Part shown: in pieces, positions 16,567 to 25,106 of the stretch
Layout of the letters: each line of letters starts with the position of its first letter
How positions within the stretch are numbered: position 1 is the first letter of the stretch
NCBI GenBank assembly: GCA_964651705.1
Contig: CAZYWZ010000025.1
Span: forward strand, 1-64,000
Length of the DNA stretch: 64,000 nucleotides
Origin: JADLBR01 sp964651705
Lineage (GTDB): Bacteria; Verrucomicrobiota; Verrucomicrobiia; JADLBR01
Direction: 5' to 3'
Notes under the pieces: model-generated
What the model saw: only the letters and a program-made list of their open reading frames with translations
What the model was told of the DNA's origin: nothing
The model's database searches: none
Translations under genes and position numbers: made by a program

Positions 16567-16605
16567 GGCGGCGCGGCCGCCCCGGCGAGCGCGACGCGTA
16601 GACCC

Positions 16606-19329
16606 ATGTGGCGAATACCGGTCACCGCATTCCGGCACGGCTGGCTCGCCGCCGCCGCCGTCCTGGGGCTCGTGGCCCTCGCCACCCCCTTCGCCGCGCG
16701 CGTCCGGATCGACGTCTCCGCCGATAACCTCATCGCCAAAAATAGCCCGCAGCGCGCCGCCCATGATGCCGCGCTCGCCGCCTTCGGCTCCGATCAGGTC
16801 GCGGCGGTCTACGCCGAAGACCCCGAACTCTTCGACGCCGACCGCATCCGGCGCCTCCGCGAGATCAACGACGCCCTCGCCCGCCTCCCCTTCGTGCAGC
16901 GCGCCGAGAGCCTCTTCACCCTGCCCGACATCCGCGACGAGGGAGGACTCATCAACACCTCCCCCCTACTCGCCCGCATCCCCGACGGCGCCGCGCCGCT
17001 CGCGCGCGCCAAAGACCGGGCGATAGCCAACCCCCTCATGCGCGGGCAGGTCATCTCCGCCGACGGCACCGCCACGATCATCACCCTCTATCTTTCCACG
17101 GAAAGCCACGGCCTTTCGGCCGCCGACATCACCCGCGAGATCGACGACGCCATCGAACCCCACCGCGCCGCCTTCGCCCACCTCTTCCAGGTCGGCAAAC
17201 CCGCCACCCAGTCCTGGATGGCCTCGCAGCTCTTGTCCGACCAGACGCGCATCCTCCCGCTCGCCGTGCTCGCCCTCGTCGCGCTGCTGGCTTTCTCCCT
17301 CCGCAACGCCGTGGCCGCGATCTTCCCCATCGCCAACGCGATCATCTCCATCGTCTGGTCCTTCGCCGCCATGGCCGCCATCGGCATCCCCGTCAACCTC
17401 CTCAACTATACCCTCCCCGCCCTCGTCCTCGTCATCGGCGCCACCAGCGACATCCACGTCACGCACGAATTCCGCGAGTGCCTCGCCCGCGGCCTCGACC
17501 CGCCCGCCGCCATCGAGGCCGCCGCCCGCCGCATCAGCCTCGCCCTCTTCCTGACCTCGGCCACCACCGTGCTCGGCTTCGCCGCCACCGCCCTGAGCGA
17601 CCTCCCCATCCTCCAGGACTTCGGCTTCGCCGCCGCCATCGCGATGACCGCACGGTTCGTCACCTCGGTGCTCTTCCTCCCCGCCTGCTTCCGCATCGCC
17701 CTCCCCCTGATCCGCCCGCGCCAACCCGGGCACGCCGGCGGCCCGCCCCAGTGGACCACCGCCTTCGCGCATTGGCTGGTCTCGGTCTTGACCGCACGCC
17801 CCCGCGTCATACTCGCCCTCATCCTCCTCGTCACCGCCGCCGCCCTCTGGTGCGCCGGAAAGATCGGCGTCACCAACGACCTGCAATCTTTCCTCCGCCA
17901 CGATGCCCCGATCAACCAGCGGGCCGAGCGCGTCGCCTCCAAACTCGCCGGCCTCAAGATCCTCTACCTCACCCTCCACGGCGAACCCGACGACTTCGCC
18001 GAACCCCGCTCCCTGCGCCAGCTCGCCGCCATCGCCGCCCACGTCCGCGCCATGGATGGCATCGACTCCGCCACCGCGGTCACCGACATCCTCGGGCGCA
18101 TCAACGCCCAACTCCACGGCGGCGACCCCGCCTTCGACACCGTCCCCACCACCGCCGCCGCCGTCCGCCAGTTCCTCCTCTTCTCCCAGCCTTCCGATTA
18201 CCGATCCTACCTGACGCCCGACTTCTCTAAGGCCAACATCGTCATCCGTTGCGATATCCACGACACCGTCCGCCTCAACCGACTCCTCGAACAGATCCGC
18301 CGCGACCTCGACGGCCAGCGCTTCGGCCCCGTGGTCCACACCCTCACCGGCAACGCCGTCATCGTCGCCGCCGCGGTCGACTCCATCACCCGGGCCCAGA
18401 CCCTCTCGCTCGGCAGCATGATGGTCACCCTTTTCCTCACCGTCTGGACGCTCTTCCTATCCCCAAGATGCGCCGCCGTCACCGTCGCCGCGAATGTCTT
18501 CCCCGTCGTCATGGTCTTCGGCATCATGGGCCTCGCAGGCATCTCCCTCAACGTCGGCACCTGCATGGTCGCCGCCATCTCCCTCGGCATCGCCGTCGAT
18601 GACACCCTCCACCTCCTCGTCCACTTCAATCGCGAGGCCCGCGCCCTCAAGGACGAGCGGCTCGGCATCGAGGCCGCCATCCGCGACGAACTCCGCCCCA
18701 TCATCGCCACCTCCCTCGCGCTCGCCGGCGGCTTCGCCGCACTCGCGCTCTCCAGCTTCCAGCCCGTCCGCGAATTCGGCCTGCTCAGCGCCGCCGTCAT
18801 GGCCATCGCCCTCGCCACCGAACTCGTCGTCACCCCCCTCTTCCTGACCAAGACCCGCATCGTCACCCTCTGGGATGTCCTCGGCCTCCACCTCCGCTCG
18901 ACCCTCCTCCAGAAATCGGCGTTCTTCGAGGGCCTCTCGCCCTGGCAGGCCAAGAAGGTCATCCTCGCCTCCGACATCGAGGAGCACCGCGCCGGCGAAA
19001 CCCTCATCCGGGCCGGCGACATCGGCGACAAGATGTACGTCGTGCTCTCCGGCGACCTCGATGTCTCCGTCGGCCAAGGTGATCATCGCAAGGTCGTCGC
19101 CCGCCTCGGCACCGGCGACATCTTCGGCGAAATGGCCTTCGTCTCGCACCGCCCCCGCACCGCCGACGTCACCGCCACCTCAGACGCCCAGCTCCTCGCC
19201 CTGAATTTCTCCTCCCTGGTCCAACTCCGCCGCTTCTCCCCCTACCTCGCCTCCCAGTTGCTCATGAATATCTCCCGCATCCTCTGCGACCGCCTCGCCC
19301 AAGCCACCGCCGCCCCAAACCGCAAATAA
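16606..19329 (+). CDS. RND/MMPL-family transporter fused to a cyclic-nucleotide-binding domain
   Basis: A 907-residue inner-membrane protein. One N-terminal membrane helix (about 12-32) and two clusters of helices (about 212-370 and 600-745), each after a large periplasmic domain, give the classic RND/MMPL duplication used to export lipids or hydrophobic compounds. After the last helix, residues about 766-890 form a cyclic-nucleotide-binding domain, with LIRAGDIGDKMYVVLSGDL and the phosphate cassette GDIFGEMAF followed by PRTADV, including the phosphate-binding Arg. This suggests direct control by cAMP or cGMP, though such folds can be non-binding. It follows the LolA-like gene by 39 bp. Confidence 0.88.
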   Translation: MWRIPVTAFRHGWLAAAAVLGLVALATPFAARVRIDVSADNLIAKNSPQRAAHDAALAAFGSDQVAAVYAEDPELFDADRIRRLREINDALARLPFVQRAESLFTLPDIRDEGGLINTSPLLARIPDGAAPLARAKDRAIANPLMRGQVISADGTATIITLYLSTESHGLSAADITREIDDAIEPHRAAFAHLFQVGKPATQSWMASQLLSDQTRILPLAVLALVALLAFSLRNAVAAIFPIANAIISIVWSFAAMAAIGIPVNLLNYTLPALVLVIGATSDIHVTHEFRECLARGLDPPAAIEAAARRISLALFLTSATTVLGFAATALSDLPILQDFGFAAAIAMTARFVTSVLFLPACFRIALPLIRPRQPGHAGGPPQWTTAFAHWLVSVLTARPRVILALILLVTAAALWCAGKIGVTNDLQSFLRHDAPINQRAERVASKLAGLKILYLTLHGEPDDFAEPRSLRQLAAIAAHVRAMDGIDSATAVTDILGRINAQLHGGDPAFDTVPTTAAAVRQFLLFSQPSDYRSYLTPDFSKANIVIRCDIHDTVRLNRLLEQIRRDLDGQRFGPVVHTLTGNAVIVAAAVDSITRAQTLSLGSMMVTLFLTVWTLFLSPRCAAVTVAANVFPVVMVFGIMGLAGISLNVGTCMVAAISLGIAVDDTLHLLVHFNREARALKDERLGIEAAIRDELRPIIATSLALAGGFAALALSSFQPVREFGLLSAAVMAIALATELVVTPLFLTKTRIVTLWDVLGLHLRSTLLQKSAFFEGLSPWQAKKVILASDIEEHRAGETLIRAGDIGDKMYVVLSGDLDVSVGQGDHRKVVARLGTGDIFGEMAFVSHRPRTADVTATSDAQLLALNFSSLVQLRRFSPYLASQLLMNISRILCDRLAQATAAPNRK

Positions 19330-19348
19330 GCCAGCTCCCCTTACCCCC

Positions 19349-19390
19349 TTGACAACCCCTGTCCGGCATGTCATCATCTCATCATATGAG
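19349..19390 (+). promoter_or_regulatory. Candidate promoter and operator of the HzsA-like operon
   Basis: TTGACA at 19349-19354 is a good -35. A weak CATCAT 17 bp later could serve as -10, placing transcription start near 19384-19386, at or next to the ATG at 19386. A short palindrome CTCAT-CAT-ATGAG covers 19378-19390 and could be an autoregulatory GntR site. If correct, the mRNA would be leaderless. All of this is inference from short motifs. Confidence 0.3.
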
Positions 19391-20087
19391 TATGCCCGCC
19401 GCCCCCGCCCTCCGCCTGGAACGCCGTGAAACTTTGGTGGAAGCCACGGCGCGGACCCTGATTCGCTTCATTGCGAAGCAGAGGCTGGTGGCGGGTGATC
19501 GACTGCCCTCGGAACCGGAGTTGATCGACATGGTCGGGGTGAGTCGCCTGCCGCTGCGCGAGGCGCTGTCGATCCTGAAAGGGATCGGGATCGTGGAGGC
19601 GCATCACGGCAAGGGCGTTTTCGTGAAGAATCTGGATATCGCCACGGTCTTCAGCCTGCTCTCGCCGCTCCTGAAGGCGCAGTCGAACATCGGGGTGCCG
19701 CAGATCATCGAGGCGCGTTCGTATCTGGAACCGACGATCGCTTCTCTGGCGGCCGCGCACCGCACCGAGGATCATGTGGCGGAGTTGGCGAGGCATAATT
19801 CTCGGATGCGCGCGGACGTCGATGACCGGGGGACGTTCATCGACTCGGATGTCGCGTTCCACCAGTGCCTGGCGCGGGCGGCCGGCAACCCGATCTTCCA
19901 TGTGTTTATGGCGGCGCTGACCGACCTGCTGCGCGAGGTGCAATACCGCTATCCCGACCAACTCGAGCATCGTGCGGCATCCCTGGAATTCCACGAGCGG
20001 ATCGCGGCGGCCGTGCGCGACCGGGATCCCGCGGGCGCCGCCGACGCCATGCGCGAGCACATCGATTACATCTCCCGTCGGCTATGA
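19386..20087 (+). CDS. GntR-family transcriptional regulator, FCD (FadR) subfamily
   Basis: A 233-residue DNA-binding repressor or activator. The winged helix covers about residues 15-80 (LVAGDRLPSEPELIDMVGVS, then EALSILKGIGIVEAHHGKGV). The all-helical FCD ligand domain follows, with metal-site-like residues in DSDVAFHQCLARAAGN. FCD regulators usually sense sugar acids or other carboxylates, which fits the dehydrogenase, FAH and ALDH genes downstream. The stop overlaps the start of HzsA-like 1 (ATGA), so it heads the operon. The start may be 19386 or 19368; neither has a Shine-Dalgarno sequence. Its coding strand is G-rich while neighbouring + strand genes are strongly C-rich, suggesting a different origin. 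Confidence 0.88.
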   Translation: MSMPAAPALRLERRETLVEATARTLIRFIAKQRLVAGDRLPSEPELIDMVGVSRLPLREALSILKGIGIVEAHHGKGVFVKNLDIATVFSLLSPLLKAQSNIGVPQIIEARSYLEPTIASLAAAHRTEDHVAELARHNSRMRADVDDRGTFIDSDVAFHQCLARAAGNPIFHVFMAALTDLLREVQYRYPDQLEHRAASLEFHERIAAAVRDRDPAGAADAMREHIDYISRRL

Positions 20088-23000
20088 AACACCTCGCGAT
20101 TCCCGCCATCTTGTTATTCGGGGCCCTGCCCGCCCTGGCGGGCCACGGCCTCGAATTGTCAATCCCGGCCGAGAAGCCCGCCGCCGCGGCGAATCCCAAC
20201 GCGTTGAAATACGATACCCGCGAGTGGTACGGCTCCACCTTTTGGACCGGCCCCGACTGGACCCGCGTCGGCAAAGACTGGCACCACCCCGGCCAAGACA
20301 CCCCGAGCGTCCGCCGGTTCGCCTGCCCCCAAGACGGAACCGTCACCATCAGCGGCAGGATCTTCAAGCGCCATCTCGCCGGTGACGGCGTCGTGGCCCG
20401 CATCCTCCACGGCGACCGCGAGATCTGGACGGCCCAGATCGCCGGCGCCGACTCCGACGGCAAGTCCCACGACCTGACCCTCGCCGTCCGGAAGGGCGAT
20501 TCTCTCCGTTTCGTCATCGACAAGTTTAAGGCGATCGCCTGCGACACCACCGCCTGGGATCCGACCATCACGTACCGGGACGGCCCCGCATTCACCGCTT
20601 CCAGCGCCTTCGCGGCCCACAAACAAGGCGCCGGCGGTTGGCACTACGAGATGATCGCCGAAGGCCCAACATCAAGGGCCACCGCAGCCATGGTCCGCGT
20701 CTTCGCCCCAGACCTCTCCCTCATCGACCCCCCCCTCCCCGCCCGCCTCGCCCAAGCCGACGCCCTCCCCGTCGCCATCCTCTCGCCCGGCCACGTCATC
20801 GCATTCGACCCATCGGCCCCATTCGTCCTATCTGTCTCCCAGTCGCCCGACGGCACCGTCCGGGCCCAGGCATCGTCCGACGCCCCAACCCCCATATGGC
20901 ACGCCGAATTCCAGGGCCCGTGGATCAACGGCCTCATCACCCTCGATGCCGCCCTCCGATCGGGCGATGCGCCCCCCGCCCTGCGCAAACACCTCGACGC
21001 CGCTCTCGCCCGAACCGGCTCCACCCTCCCACTCTGGGCCATGGTCCAAGAAGACTGGATCCGCCAAGACCAGGTCGATGGCACTGCCGGCCACTACCTC
21101 GCCGCCGCCAGCAACCACCTCGCCCGAGCCACGGCGAGCCTCGAGGCACTCCGCCACGCCACCACCCCCGTAAACTTGAACATTGAAACTTCCGAGCTTT
21201 CCCGCCTGACCAACCAATGCGCCTCGGCACCCGCCGATCCCGCCGCCGCCCGCGCCCTCTGGATCGAGACCAGGATCCTCAAACGCCGCATCCTCCTCGC
21301 CCACCCGCTGCTCGATTTCGGCGAACTGCTCGTCTGCAAGCGCGCCATGCCCTCCTGGAGCCACCTCGTCGCCCAGTACTTCGGATGGCGCCAGCGCTCT
21401 GGCGGCGGGCTCTACGCCCTCCGCCACCCGGGCCGTTCCCTGGAACTCCGCGACCTCACCGGCGACCGCCTCCCCGAGGGCAGCTATCTCGAGCCGCGCC
21501 TCAGCTACGATGCCAAACGCGTCCTGTTCTCCTTCGTCGCCTGCGACAAGGCCACGCCAGCGCCCACTTCCCTCGCCGTCAATGAGGCCGGGTCCATCGA
21601 CCGCTATTACCACCTCTATGAGGTCCCCGTGTCCGGCGGCGCGCCGCGACAACTCACCGACGGCCCCTACGACGACATGATGGCCGAATACCTCCCCGAC
21701 GGCGGGATCGTTTTCTGCTCGTCGCGCCGCAAGGGCTATTCCCGTTGCTTTGGCCCCGAGTACAGCCCCCGCTGGGATACCTACACCCTCCACCGCATGG
21801 ACGCCGATGGCGCGAACATCCGCACCCTATCACAGAACGATGTCAGCGAGTGGTTCCCCGCGATCTCTCACTCCGGACAGATCCTCTTCGCCCGGTGGGA
21901 CTACATCGACCGCGATGCCGTCACGCACCAGAACCTCTGGGCATGCCGCCCCGACGGCACAAACCCCCTCGCCGTCTGGGGCAACGGCTTGCCCAAGCCC
22001 CACTGCACCTTTCAGGCGAAGCCCGTCCCCGGCAGCCGGAAGATCGTCTTCACGGCCTCCGCCCACCACGCCATCACCGGCGGCCCCGTCTGCCTCCTCG
22101 ATCCCACCCTCGGCCCGAACGAACCCGACGCCGTCGAGCGCATCACGCCCCTCCCGTTCCCCGAGGCCGAGGGTGCCATCAAGGAATGGTACGAATCCCC
22201 GTGGCCGCTGTCAGAATCCCTCTTCCTGGTCGCGCACAGCCCCCTCCCCCTCCGCATGCAGGGCGAGCACGCCCGGGATCCCAATCCGGACAATGCCCTC
22301 GGCATTTGCCTGCTCGACCGCAACGGCAACCGCGAACTCCTCTATCGCGACCCCGATATCTCCACCACGACACCCATCCCCATCGCCCCGCGCCCTCGCC
22401 CACCGGTCATTCCCAGCCTCCTGCCGAAGGACCCGCCCCACCACGGCGAGATGTTCATCACCGACGTCTACCAGGGTCTCGAGGGCGTCCCCCGCGGCAG
22501 CATCGCAGCCATCCGCATCGTCCAGATCTTCCCCAAGACCACGCCAGTGGCCAACCACCCGCGCATCGGCCTCGCCGGCGAGGAGAACGCCCGCGCCATA
22601 CTCGGCACCGTCCCCGTCGAGGCCGATGGCTCCGCCCGCTTCCTCGTCCCGGCGAATAAGAAAATCCTGTTCCAGGCCATCGACCGCGACGGCTTCGCCC
22701 GCCGCACCATGCGCTCCTCGACCTACGCCCAGCCCGGCGAGGTCACCTCCTGCATCGGCTGCCACGAATACGGCACCACCACGCACCTCTCGCCCAGCGC
22801 GCAGCCCCTCGCCATGAGGCGCCCTCCCTCCCGCATCGACCCCGGTACCCTCGGCGGCCGCCCCTTCTCCTTCGTCGAGGTCGTCCAGCCCGTCCTCGAC
22901 CGCCACTGCGTCTCCTGCCACGGAGGCAAAAAGACCGAGTCCAAGATCGACCTCACCGGCCAACCGCAAGACGGTTTCACCCGATCGTACTGGTCGCTCT

Positions 23001-23314
23001 GCGGCTCGCCCGACTCCTGGCGCGACCGCCGCAATAAGCCCGAACTCGACGCCCAAGACCTCGTCCCCCGCTACTGGCAGCGCAACCAGATCCAGATCAC
23101 CCCGCCCGACGATATCCGATCCGCCCGCCGCTCGCGCCTCATGCGCCACCTCCTCGAGGGCGACGGCCACAAGGATGTCAGACTCTCCGACGACGACGTC
23201 CGCCGCCTCGCCGCATGGATCGACCTCAACGCCATTTTCTACGGCGCCTATGACCCCGGGCAACAGGCCGCCCAACTCGCCGGCAAGACCATCCCCATGC
23301 CCGAGATCCAATAG
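20084..23314 (+). CDS. HzsA-like secreted diheme beta-propeller protein 1
   Basis: A 1076-residue exported protein; signal peptide MKHLAIPAILLFGALPALAG. Residues about 25-170 look like a beta-sandwich. From about 480 to 790, TolB-like propeller repeats occur (GGAPRQLTDGPYDDMMAEYL). Two c-type heme sites follow: CIGCH at 890, inside PGE-x3-CIGCHE, and CVSCH at 942, inside VQPVLDRHCVSCHG, which resembles Planctomycete-type cytochrome domains. This order is that of the hydrazine synthase alpha subunit superfamily, but no other anammox gene is present, so hydrazine chemistry is not implied. An electron-transfer or redox role in the periplasm or at the surface is inferred. Overlaps the regulator by 4 bp. 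Confidence 0.8.
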   Translation: MKHLAIPAILLFGALPALAGHGLELSIPAEKPAAAANPNALKYDTREWYGSTFWTGPDWTRVGKDWHHPGQDTPSVRRFACPQDGTVTISGRIFKRHLAGDGVVARILHGDREIWTAQIAGADSDGKSHDLTLAVRKGDSLRFVIDKFKAIACDTTAWDPTITYRDGPAFTASSAFAAHKQGAGGWHYEMIAEGPTSRATAAMVRVFAPDLSLIDPPLPARLAQADALPVAILSPGHVIAFDPSAPFVLSVSQSPDGTVRAQASSDAPTPIWHAEFQGPWINGLITLDAALRSGDAPPALRKHLDAALARTGSTLPLWAMVQEDWIRQDQVDGTAGHYLAAASNHLARATASLEALRHATTPVNLNIETSELSRLTNQCASAPADPAAARALWIETRILKRRILLAHPLLDFGELLVCKRAMPSWSHLVAQYFGWRQRSGGGLYALRHPGRSLELRDLTGDRLPEGSYLEPRLSYDAKRVLFSFVACDKATPAPTSLAVNEAGSIDRYYHLYEVPVSGGAPRQLTDGPYDDMMAEYLPDGGIVFCSSRRKGYSRCFGPEYSPRWDTYTLHRMDADGANIRTLSQNDVSEWFPAISHSGQILFARWDYIDRDAVTHQNLWACRPDGTNPLAVWGNGLPKPHCTFQAKPVPGSRKIVFTASAHHAITGGPVCLLDPTLGPNEPDAVERITPLPFPEAEGAIKEWYESPWPLSESLFLVAHSPLPLRMQGEHARDPNPDNALGICLLDRNGNRELLYRDPDISTTTPIPIAPRPRPPVIPSLLPKDPPHHGEMFITDVYQGLEGVPRGSIAAIRIVQIFPKTTPVANHPRIGLAGEENARAILGTVPVEADGSARFLVPANKKILFQAIDRDGFARRTMRSSTYAQPGEVTSCIGCHEYGTTTHLSPSAQPLAMRRPPSRIDPGTLGGRPFSFVEVVQPVLDRHCVSCHGGKKTESKIDLTGQPQDGFTRSYWSLCGSPDSWRDRRNKPELDAQDLVPRYWQRNQIQITPPDDIRSARRSRLMRHLLEGDGHKDVRLSDDDVRRLAAWIDLNAIFYGAYDPGQQAAQLAGKTIPMPEIQ

Positions 23315-23325
23315 CCTCACCCTTC

Positions 23326-24297
23326 ATGAAAGTCATCGTCTCCGACCACGTCTTCGAAAATTTCGACGCCGAACGCGAGATCCTCGCCGCCGCGGGCGCC
23401 GAACTCGCTGTCCACCAATGCAAGTCCGCCGCAGAACTCGCCACCAAAGTCGATGGCGCAGACGGCATTTTGAACACGTACCTCCCCGGCATCGACGGGG
23501 CAGTCTTCGACGCCGCGCCACGCCTCCGGGCCGTCGTCCGCTACGGCATCGGACTGGACACCATCGACATCCCCGAGGCCACCCGCCGAGGCATCGTCGT
23601 CGCCAACGTGCCCGACTATTGCATCGACGAGGTCGCCGACCACGCCATGGCCCATTTCCTCGCACTCGCGCGCAAGGTCCCCTTCGCCGACCGCAAGGCC
23701 AAAGCCGGAGAATGGTCACTCTCGTATGTGAAACCCCTGAAGCCCCTCCGCGCCATGCGCGCGGGCATCCTCGGCTTCGGGCGCATCGGCCGCGCGCTTG
23801 CCCGTCGCCTCGCCCCCTTCGTCGGCGAAATCGCATTCCACGATCCCCGCATCGCGGAACCCGCCGACGGCGCGATACCCGTCCCCCTCGATGAACTCTT
23901 TGCCGAAAGCGACGCGATCTTCGTCCAGTGCCCGGCGACCCCCGCCACCCGCCATCTCGTCGGCGCCGGAGCTTTCGCGAAGATGCGCCGCAAGCCCATC
24001 CTGATCAATTGCGCCCGGGGTCCCATCGTCGATACCGATGCGCTCGTCTCGGCCCTCGACCGGGGCCTCGTCTCCGCGGCCGGACTCGACGTCCTCGAAG
24101 ACCACGGGCACGTCGTCGGGTCCGATCACCCACTGAAGAATCACCCCCACGTCCTGCTCACGCCACACAGCGCGTGGTTCTCCGATGCGGCCATCCCCAC
24201 GCTGCAGCGTCGCGCCGCCGAGGCCATGGCCACCATCCTCTCCGGCAAACGTCCCGAAACCATCGTCAACCCAGAGGCCCTCGAGAACCGACCATGA
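23326..24297 (+). CDS. D-2-hydroxyacid dehydrogenase (NAD-dependent)
   Basis: A 323-residue cytoplasmic oxidoreductase of the phosphoglycerate dehydrogenase/CtBP group, interconverting 2-hydroxyacids and 2-oxoacids. The NAD motif GILGFGRIGRALARRLAPF is near residue 147. The catalytic Arg lies in NCARGPIVDTDAL, the acidic residue in LDVLEDHG, and the His in LLTPHSAWFSD. It lies 11 bp after HzsA-like 1 and overlaps the FAH gene by 4 bp. With the FAH hydrolase and aldehyde dehydrogenase it resembles oxidative sugar-acid pathways such as those for L-fucose or L-rhamnose. The exact substrate is not deducible. Confidence 0.88.
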   Translation: MKVIVSDHVFENFDAEREILAAAGAELAVHQCKSAAELATKVDGADGILNTYLPGIDGAVFDAAPRLRAVVRYGIGLDTIDIPEATRRGIVVANVPDYCIDEVADHAMAHFLALARKVPFADRKAKAGEWSLSYVKPLKPLRAMRAGILGFGRIGRALARRLAPFVGEIAFHDPRIAEPADGAIPVPLDELFAESDAIFVQCPATPATRHLVGAGAFAKMRRKPILINCARGPIVDTDALVSALDRGLVSAAGLDVLEDHGHVVGSDHPLKNHPHVLLTPHSAWFSDAAIPTLQRRAAEAMATILSGKRPETIVNPEALENRP

Positions 24298-25106
24298 CAC
24301 ACCCATTCCCCCAACGCATCGCACGCATCCGCCATGGCGGCGAAACACGACACGCCCTGGTCGAGGACGGCGCCTATCGGTCCATCGAAGGCGACATCTT
24401 TGGCGATTGGGCCCCCGGCCGCGTCGCGATCCCCGCCGACCGGGCCGAACTCCTCGCACCCGTCGATCCCCCGCAGATCATCTGCATCGGGCTCAACTAC
24501 CGCCGCCATGCCGCCGAAAGCCACATGGCCGTACCAGACGCGCCCGTCATCTTCACGAAGACCATCAACTGCATCATCCCAACCGGGGCACCCATCCTCC
24601 TGCCCGCCATCGCCCCCGACGAGGTCGACTACGAGGCCGAACTCGCCATCGTCATCGGCAAGACCGCCAAGCGCATCCCCGAATCCGCCGCGACCGAACA
24701 CATCCTCGGCTTCACCTGCGCCAACGACGTCAGCGCCCGAGATTGCCAGCTCCGCCTCGACAAGCAATGGGCCCGGGGCAAGTGCTTCGATTCCTTCGCG
24801 CCGCTCGGCCCTTGGATCGCCACCGGCATCGACGGCGACGACCTCGCCATACGCCTCTCGATCAACGGCGAGACCCTCCAGGATTCCCGGACCTCGGACA
24901 TGATCTTCCCCTGCGCGAAACTCGTCAGCTACCTCTCCCACTCCATGACGCTCCTCCCGGGCAGCGTCATCCTCACCGGCACCCCGGAGGGCGTCGGCTT
25001 CGGCCGAAAACCCCAGCGCTTCCTCCGCGACGGCGACACCGTCTCGGTCGAGATCGCGGGCATCGGCACGCTCAAAAACCCCGTCACCAAGGAGATCGCA
25101 CCATGA
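24294..25106 (+). CDS. Fumarylacetoacetate hydrolase-family protein
   Basis: A 270-residue cytoplasmic enzyme of the FAH family, which cleaves or hydrates 2-oxo acids. Motifs: ICIGLNYRRHAAES, the metal-binding EVDYEAELAIVIGK, SARDCQ with SFAPLGPWI, and LTGTPEGVGFG. Members next to sugar-acid dehydrogenases include 2,4-diketo-3-deoxy-rhamnonate/fuconate hydrolases; that role fits here but is inferred. The start (ATG at 24294) overlaps the dehydrogenase stop and its own stop overlaps the ALDH start, both ATGA, so these three genes are tightly coupled. It could instead be an ureidoglycolate-lyase-like member. Confidence 0.88.
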   Translation: MTHPFPQRIARIRHGGETRHALVEDGAYRSIEGDIFGDWAPGRVAIPADRAELLAPVDPPQIICIGLNYRRHAAESHMAVPDAPVIFTKTINCIIPTGAPILLPAIAPDEVDYEAELAIVIGKTAKRIPESAATEHILGFTCANDVSARDCQLRLDKQWARGKCFDSFAPLGPWIATGIDGDDLAIRLSINGETLQDSRTSDMIFPCAKLVSYLSHSMTLLPGSVILTGTPEGVGFGRKPQRFLRDGDTVSVEIAGIGTLKNPVTKEIAP

